7,890 nt of DNA from the NCBI GenBank assembly GCA_003487525.1, contig DNDT01000330.1:1467-9356 (forward strand), written 5' to 3'. Both the position numbers and the translations under genes were made by a program. Below the pieces are notes generated by a model. The model did not search any database and was not told where the DNA came from. It saw only the letters and a list, made by a program, of their open reading frames with translations. This DNA comes from Flavobacteriales bacterium (GTDB lineage Bacteria > Bacteroidota > Bacteroidia > Flavobacteriales_E > Vicingaceae). Of this stretch, positions 7,801 through 7,890 are shown piece after piece (within the stretch, counting starts at the first letter, position 1; every line of letters starts with the position of its first letter).

Positions 7801-7834
7801 AAAAAAAAGGCTGGAGAACATCCAGCCTTTTTTT
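7801..7834. terminator. Symmetrical rho-independent terminator
   Basis: A perfect 7-bp stem (GGCTGGA at 7809-7815 with TCCAGCC at 7821-7827) closes a 5-base GAACA loop. It is preceded by eight A (7801-7808) and followed by seven T (7828-7834), which can pair to lengthen the stem. It starts 17 bases after the stop of the giant gene. Because both flanks are homopolymeric, it can act in both directions and would serve the surface gene and the convergent gene to its right. Confidence 0.92.
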
Positions 7835-7851
7835 ATTCCTGCACGTTACTT

Positions 7852-7890
7852 TTATTCTTCAGACGTAATGACCGCACTGAGGTATTCCCG
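7852..7890 (-). CDS. C-terminal end of a possible convergent gene (partial)
   Basis: Read on the - strand from the right edge, one frame gives REYLSAVITSEE and then TAA (complement of 7852-7854), ending 17 bases from the terminator's T-tract. Only 12 codons are visible, so the product is not recognisable. Support comes from context: the bidirectional terminator sits as expected between two converging genes, and the short peptide has a plausible acidic C-terminus. A chance open frame of this length is quite possible, so this is tentative. Confidence 0.45.
   Translation of the reverse strand, partial: REYLSAVITSEE

Overview
The window is almost entirely one very long, 5'-truncated coding region on the + strand (bases 2-7783, 2593 codons visible, running off the left edge). 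It encodes a giant secreted or cell-surface protein typical of the Bacteroidota (Flavobacteriia/Sphingobacteriia/Cytophagia type). The lineage call rests on a C-terminal type A type IX secretion system (T9SS) sorting domain (YPNP motif, DAGMYFI motif, basic KKL end), SprB-type repeats at the left edge, and long strings of Cys-bearing Ig-like modules with PKD domains. By eye the base composition is moderate (roughly half G+C), so a very AT-rich marine flavobacterium is unlikely; genus cannot be read from this window.

Layout of the protein: (1) bases 2-403, two SprB-like repeats, the first cut by the window edge; (2) 404-5587, about 17 diverged Ig-like modules of about 80-155 residues, most with one Cys near the start (YC/FC) and a GC motif near the end; (3) 5588-6139, two PKD-type modules, the second with a textbook WDFGDG core; (4) 6140-6799, a MAM/jelly-roll-like domain; (5) 6800-about 7090, a thioredoxin-like (Omp28-related) domain that has lost both active-site cysteines, followed by a beta-rich region to about 7500; (6) 7541-7780, the T9SS sorting domain. 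The ATG at base 50 is an internal methionine and not the start.

The best structural observation is that modules between about 2381 and 5250 form a higher-order repeat with a period of three modules. It shows in the inter-module linkers (PVL.., DPSF, FPdVs types in rotation), in module-specific motifs, and in an 18/20 DNA match between equivalent places 1746 bases apart.

After the stop lies a strong, symmetrical rho-independent terminator (7801-7834). It is followed by what looks like the last 12 codons of a convergent gene on the - strand (7852-7890). I see no RNA gene, mobile element, CRISPR array or defence system, and no multi-gene system. The window is one structural surface gene and its terminator; what the protein binds cannot be read from the sequence.
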